DNA of 64,000 bases from Clostridia bacterium. GTDB taxonomy: Bacteria; Bacillota; Clostridia; Oscillospirales; CAG-272. The notes below the pieces were generated by a model. That model saw only the letters and a list, made by a program, of their open reading frames with translations. It ran no database searches and was not told the origin of the DNA. Where the stretch lies: NCBI GenBank assembly GCA_017466445.1, contig JAFTUC010000027.1, forward strand, positions 1 to 64,000, written 5' to 3'. The position numbers were made by a program, and so were the translations under genes. Within the stretch, counting starts at the first letter, position 1. The number at the start of each line of letters is the position of its first letter. Shown in pieces: positions 59,861-64,000 of the stretch.

Positions 59861-62575
59861 ATGATCTCAACAGTTGTTTCGGTAATAGGAGTGGTAACCA
59901 CTATACTGCTTACTCTCCTGCTCGTTCTCTTCATAGTCGTAAACACCTTGAGGGGACGCTCAAAGGGATTTTTGCATTCGCTTTTGAAGATCGCGTCTGC
60001 GTTTATCGCGGGATTTCTTGCACTTCTTCTTGCAAGACCGATAGGACATACCATATCGGGCGTTCTTGCCAAGCCTATAGTAAAGGCTATATCGGGTATC
60101 TTTTCCGGATATGACGACCTTATGTCCGCAACCTCGGTCATAAACGATATAATAGTTGGAATACCCGGAATACTCTTTACAGTGATAATCTATATAGTGC
60201 TTTTTATCCTGTTCTATGCGCTTTTGTCGATACCGATCCACTTCCTTAAGAAGCTTATACTTGATAAATTTCCCGATTTTCCCGACCATGCGTGGGCGGG
60301 AGCGCTCTGCGGAGCATTCGTCGGTATCATAATGTTTGTCTTCTTGCTTGCGCCGCTTGCGGGAACGCTTTCGCTTGTAGGAGACGTTTCCGAAATGGTA
60401 ATGGCCGTTACCGCTGCCGACGGCAGCTCTGATACATCCGATATCACAGAAGCAGACGGTAAATCAAATCTTACCATGCTTGCCTCCGATATCGGAGCAA
60501 ACACCCTGCTTGCAAACGGAGCGACCGCTTCCGTAGGTAATAATTTCATGGTGAAGACCGTTTGCTTCCTCGGAGGAAAGCCGATATATGATACCCTTAC
60601 CGTTATAAAGGTCGGCGGACAAAGCATAAGCGTCTCTAAGGAGATAACGGTCATGTCGGACGTTGTGACCGCACTCTCTCCGATCTTTGACGGACGCTCG
60701 CCCTCGAAGTGGACCGAGAAGGACATAAAGAGCATCAAAAGGTCTACCGAGAAGATGGATGATTCGAAGCTCGTCGTCTCGCTTATGGCCGATATTGTTT
60801 CGGAGGTCGGGGAAAAATGGTCGGATAATAAATCCTTCCTCGGAATGAAAATGCCGAAGGTCGGAAGAAACAGCGTCGATCGATTCTTCGGGGATCTCTT
60901 CCTCGTACTCGAGAGCACTACCGAAAAGACGGTAAGCTCGGATCTCGGAGTGATCGCCGATATACTCGGACAGCTTCAGAGATACGGTGTGCTCGATTCT
61001 ACCGATAAGAGCGATATCGGAAAGGATATCGGAAAGGACGGCTTCGTTTCCGGACTCCTTGAAATAATAGTTAAAAATAAACGCTTTAAGGGACTTGCCG
61101 CATCCGCAGTCAATCTCGGTGTAAGCGAAACGCTCGATATACTTAACGTTCCCGCGACCGACAGTGAGGTCTACGACCGCTTCGTAGACAAGATGGCAAA
61201 CGCTATAAACGAGGTTGGCGCAAACGGAAAAACCGAATCCGAATTCAGGGATGAGGTGTGCGATATATTCGAGAGCCACGGCATAAAAGCAAACAGAAGA
61301 GTGACCGATTGCGTTTCCGATTACTTCCTTGCCGACTTTAAGGGAAGGAACGACGTTTCCGTCGATGAGGTCTCTGCATTCTTTGCTATCGCGTTTGCGA
61401 CCGATAACGCATCTCCCGCAAATATGCACTTCGTAAACGATCCCTTCGCGGCGCTCCCGCTCGGATCGGCGAGATATAGCGGCGCAAATGCTCTCAGAGC
61501 AATGCTCGAGAGTATTCGTGAGCAGGCAGAGGAAAACGGCGAGGATGTCGATTGGGATGCGCTTGCGACCCTTACGAGCAGGGAAGCGTTCAGAAGCGAC
61601 GCCGTAAAGTCGGAATCTCTTCGCGTTACCGAGGAGATGGTCGCGTCTCTCAGCTACGATGAGCTTATGCGCGAATGTAAGGATATCGAGAATATCCTTC
61701 GTGATATGATAAAATTCTCCGAGTCTGCCGAAGCGGACGGAGGAATGAAAAAAGCGGACGTCAGTGCGCTCGGTAACGCTCTTAATACCATAGGCGGCAG
61801 TAAGATGCTCGGCAATATTTCGGACGACTTTATAAAGGCGACGCTCGGATCGGATGCGGTCAGAAGAAACGTTTCCATCTCTCAAAAGACGCTTGATTCT
61901 ATGGTAGGATCCGACGGGACCGATTATAAGAATATCCTTGTTTCGGTCCAGAATACGGCAAATATCATAGACGGACTCGGAAATGCCGAGGGTAATATCA
62001 GCGACGAGGAGCTTGACGAAAAGCTCGGATGGATGCTTGACGATATGTCCGAGAATACCGCGACCGTCGTCGGAGACATTTTTGACTCGAAAAACGCTCA
62101 GAAATTCGGTATTCCGAAGGAAAATGCCGATAAGATAGCATCCGCCGTCAACGTTTTCTTTGTGAAAATGGCTGAAAGTAAGGCGGACACCTCCGATCCC
62201 AACGATAAGGATATGAAGGCGTCGAAGGCGCTGTTTAAGTTCATCAGCGCTACCAAAAACAGTGAAGGCGATCTTTTCGAGACGGTCGGTATGAGCGTTT
62301 CCGAAACGATAAGCGTCTTTATGGGCTCGCATATCTCGAGAGAGACTATGATAGAAGCGTCTTACAAGGACGGAGAGCTGATCCTTGACGCATTCGGAGT
62401 TGCGGGCTCGGTAAGCGATGAGGCAAAGCAGGAGGCTATCGAGGCTCTTGAGGACGAGACACGCAGTAACTATTCAGGTGCGCAGGATAGGACCGAATAT
62501 AAAAAGGCTATCCTTGCGATAGGCGCGGTTGTGGGAGTGGATGTATCCACTTATTTCCCGACGTGGATCGGATAA
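59861..62575 (+). CDS. Large CvpA-like membrane protein with long unknown C-terminal part
   Basis: This 904-residue protein has an N-terminal CvpA-like module of four TM helices (about 5-30, 42-62, 102-128, 142-168). A soluble part of about 720 residues follows, rich in Asp, Ser and Lys, with helices and repeated segments such as KMDDSKLVVSLMADIVSEVG and NVFFVKMAESKADTSDPNDK. CvpA proteins form small membrane channels or scaffolds. The C-terminal part is unrecognised, probably helical, and likely cytosolic or extracellular depending on topology. The SD GGGAGG lies in the end of the HAD gene. It is followed by a strong terminator. Confidence 0.75.
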   Translation: MISTVVSVIGVVTTILLTLLLVLFIVVNTLRGRSKGFLHSLLKIASAFIAGFLALLLARPIGHTISGVLAKPIVKAISGIFSGYDDLMSATSVINDIIVGIPGILFTVIIYIVLFILFYALLSIPIHFLKKLILDKFPDFPDHAWAGALCGAFVGIIMFVFLLAPLAGTLSLVGDVSEMVMAVTAADGSSDTSDITEADGKSNLTMLASDIGANTLLANGATASVGNNFMVKTVCFLGGKPIYDTLTVIKVGGQSISVSKEITVMSDVVTALSPIFDGRSPSKWTEKDIKSIKRSTEKMDDSKLVVSLMADIVSEVGEKWSDNKSFLGMKMPKVGRNSVDRFFGDLFLVLESTTEKTVSSDLGVIADILGQLQRYGVLDSTDKSDIGKDIGKDGFVSGLLEIIVKNKRFKGLAASAVNLGVSETLDILNVPATDSEVYDRFVDKMANAINEVGANGKTESEFRDEVCDIFESHGIKANRRVTDCVSDYFLADFKGRNDVSVDEVSAFFAIAFATDNASPANMHFVNDPFAALPLGSARYSGANALRAMLESIREQAEENGEDVDWDALATLTSREAFRSDAVKSESLRVTEEMVASLSYDELMRECKDIENILRDMIKFSESAEADGGMKKADVSALGNALNTIGGSKMLGNISDDFIKATLGSDAVRRNVSISQKTLDSMVGSDGTDYKNILVSVQNTANIIDGLGNAEGNISDEELDEKLGWMLDDMSENTATVVGDIFDSKNAQKFGIPKENADKIASAVNVFFVKMAESKADTSDPNDKDMKASKALFKFISATKNSEGDLFETVGMSVSETISVFMGSHISRETMIEASYKDGELILDAFGVAGSVSDEAKQEAIEALEDETRSNYSGAQDRTEYKKAILAIGAVVGVDVSTYFPTWIG

Positions 62576-62594
62576 AAACGTAATAATTCAAAAC

Positions 62595-62636
62595 GAACCG
62601 AAAAGGGAAGTATGACCTTTTCGGTTCATTTTTTTG
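62595..62636 (+). terminator. Terminator of the HAD/CvpA-like operon
   Basis: GAACCGAAAAGG (62595-62606) and CCTTTTCGGTTC (62616-62627) form a 12-bp stem followed by ATTTTTTTG. Confidence 0.92.
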
Positions 62637-62767
62637 TTGCCGAAAGCACCGGATTCTCGATGACCGTAATTTTCAAAATAAATGCTGTTATAATGGAAAA
62701 AGATATAAAATCGCATTTATTTGTTGCTAAAAATAAGACTTTTGCGAAAATAATTATTAAAAAAGCA

Positions 62768-62795
62768 TTGACAAAATGTTTATTTGTGCTATAAT
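62768..62795 (+). promoter_or_regulatory. Sigma-A promoter of the second TasA-like gene
   Basis: TTGACA (62768-62773), a 16-nt spacer and TATAAT (62790-62795), identical to the promoter at 45656-45683 except for one spacer base. Confidence 0.88.
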
Positions 62796-62801
62796 GTCGG
62801 T

Positions 62802-63047
62802 GTATGGCATACCTCGGACACTTTAAGTGAAAAAGCAAAGATAAAGAAACGGACGGCAGGAAAACACAAAAAGCAAGCTTTCCTCTTTTAAAATAACGAA
62901 AATAACGAAAATGTATGCCTCTGCCGTCTGTTTCTTCATCTTTGAATATGACATCCGGGATTTTTGGTATCTCCACTTTGTCCTTAGGGCAGAGTGTGTT
63001 ATACGTTTCGTTATTTCAAATTTAAATAAAGGAGGAAAATTAGGAAA
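62802..63047 (+). promoter_or_regulatory. Conserved structured leader RNA, copy 2
   Basis: Nearly identical to 45690-45935. The long helix is 62836-62859 with 62921-62944; a U-G wobble of copy 1 is a C-G pair here. The downstream hairpin (CACTTTGTCC with GGGCAGAGTG, near 62983-63000) also changes with pairing kept. It ends with the same AAAGGAGG SD 12 nt before the ATG. Confidence 0.75.
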
Positions 63048-64000
63048 ATGACGAAAAAGACAACCAGAAGAGCTCTGATCACAAGTGTAATTTCCATGCT
63101 TCTTTGTGTGACGATGCTCGTAGGCACCACCTTCGCTTGGTTTACCGATTCGGTAAAAAGCGGAAAGAACAAAATCGTTGCGGGTAACCTCGATATCGAG
63201 CTTGAATATCTCGATGGCGACAAGTGGGAAACCGTCAACGGAGAAACCAACGTTTTCAAAGAGGGAACTCTTTGGGAACCCGGACATACCGAGGTAGTTT
63301 ACCTCAAGGTTAAGAACGCGGGAACTCTCGCGCTCAAGTATGACCTTGGAGTTAACGTTGCAAGCGAGGTACTGTCTGTTAATGTTAAGGGAGAGCTTCT
63401 CAAGCTTTCCGACCACATCATGGTAGGTGTAGTCGACGGTAGAAATACCGCTTTTGCCACCAGAGATGAGGCTCATGCCGCTTTTAATGCAAACGACGCT
63501 AAGGCTATCAACGCAGGATATGCAAAGAATGGTAGTCTCGAAGCTAAGGGTGAGGACTACGTTGCTCTCGTAGTTTACATGCCCGAGACCGTTGGTAACG
63601 AGGCTAACTACAAGACCGGTGCTGAAATTCCCGAGATCCTTCTCGGAATCGATCTCTACGCAACTCAGCTTGCAAGTGAGAACGACTCTTTCAACAACCG
63701 TTATGACGCGGGTGCTCCTTGGACGGGTGCGACCGATATCAGCTGGTACACCGAAAATCCCGATGCTACCGAGTTTATTATCGACTCTCCCGAGGGACTT
63801 GCAGGTCTCGCAGCTATCGTTAACGGAACCGCTACCGCAGGCGTAACCACCTTTGCGGCAGGTACGGCTACCGCTATTCAGGATACCTTTAACGGAAAAA
63901 CTGTAAAGCTTACTACCGATGTTGATCTCAGAAATATCGAGTGGACTCCTATCGGAAGAATAGGAACTACGTCTACCGATTTCACATATTCCTTCAGAGG
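63048..64000 (+). CDS. Secreted protein with SipW-type signal and GLUG-like repeats (partial)
   Basis: The first 317 codons of a gene that runs off the window. The first 33 residues are identical to those of the protein at 45936 (MTKKTTRRALITSVISML...GTTFAWF) and the head domain is related (VAGNLDIELEY, then LWEPGHTEVVYLKVKN). From about residue 240 it diverges: TEFIIDSPEGLAGLAAIVNG, FNGKTVKLTTDVDLRNIEWT and PIGRIG..FTYSFRG are the start of a GLUG-type beta repeat, typical of large adhesins. Same start and SD arrangement as copy 1. Probably a cell-surface or matrix protein; the full length is unknown. Confidence 0.85.
   Translation, partial: MTKKTTRRALITSVISMLLCVTMLVGTTFAWFTDSVKSGKNKIVAGNLDIELEYLDGDKWETVNGETNVFKEGTLWEPGHTEVVYLKVKNAGTLALKYDLGVNVASEVLSVNVKGELLKLSDHIMVGVVDGRNTAFATRDEAHAAFNANDAKAINAGYAKNGSLEAKGEDYVALVVYMPETVGNEANYKTGAEIPEILLGIDLYATQLASENDSFNNRYDAGAPWTGATDISWYTENPDATEFIIDSPEGLAGLAAIVNGTATAGVTTFAAGTATAIQDTFNGKTVKLTTDVDLRNIEWTPIGRIGTTSTDFTYSFR

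Noticed and set aside
60464-62332. 622-codon antisense frame inside the CvpA-like gene
   Set aside because: No SD, no recognisable motif, and fully contained in a well-supported gene with promoter and terminator.

Overview
The window looks like chromosome from an endospore-forming Clostridia-type Firmicute, probably an uncultured gut lineage. Three things point there. Sporulation-associated genes are present (yqfC-yqfD, a ylbJ-like gene, a spoVB-like flippase, a LysM-GH18 protein). Gene order is typical of Firmicutes (tig-clpP-clpX; yqfC-yqfD-phoH-ybeY-era-recO; rnhB-yraN). Promoters are canonical sigma-A type, and several genes start at TTG or GTG behind strong Shine-Dalgarno (SD) sites. No rRNA, tRNA or CRISPR array was seen.

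Layout. 0-0.4 kb: tail of a tyrosine recombinase and two hairpins. 0.4-4.8 kb (minus): EamA transporter, unknown protein, ruvX, alpha/beta hydrolase, PfkB-fold protein. 4.9-15.1 kb (minus): an AT-rich accessory island of eight lipoprotein or membrane-protein genes and three related small cytosolic genes. These are interleaved with orphan protein tails, ricin-lectin scraps and copies of one GC-rich hairpin. I read it as an orphan immunity/toxin-tail cassette array. 15.2-21.8 kb (plus): U32 peptidase, SpoVB-like flippase, a preQ1-I riboswitch in front of queT and a second ECF S component, then metG. 21.9-33.2 kb: AI-2E-type permease, DUF362 ferredoxin protein, ispE, a PRK06851-like ATPase, a large lipoprotein, an unusual mini-hairpin array, PHP protein, clpX, clpP, tig and a metallophosphoesterase. 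33.2-39.6 kb: a structured intergenic RNA candidate, thrC, yraN, rnhB, rbgA, an apgM-lepB fusion, and rplS. 39.6-45.5 kb: DUF2156 protein, rpmE, then a hflX-yigZ-LRR protein-dinB operon. 45.6-48.4 kb: a secreted TasA-like beta-helix protein behind a long structured leader RNA. 48.5-59.1 kb: LysM-GH18 protein, AEC permease, mutS2, recO, era, ybeY, phoH, yqfD, yqfC and ylbJ-like. 59.2-64 kb: HAD phosphatase, a large CvpA-like protein, then a second copy of the same promoter, leader and signal-peptide block heading another secreted protein that runs off the window.

Most interesting points: (1) the cassette array, where unrelated protein tails sit directly in front of immunity-like genes and converge on the same C-terminus; (2) a conserved leader RNA of about 245 nt, with a 24-bp long-range helix, shared by two SipW-type secreted-protein genes 17 kb apart; (3) an in-frame phosphoglycerate mutase-signal peptidase I fusion whose joint is a run of ten A; (4) a ClpX whose GYVG pore loop reads GDVG; (5) a PfkB-fold protein without its catalytic GAGD motif; (6) a tandem array of mini-hairpins whose arms vary while pairing is kept.
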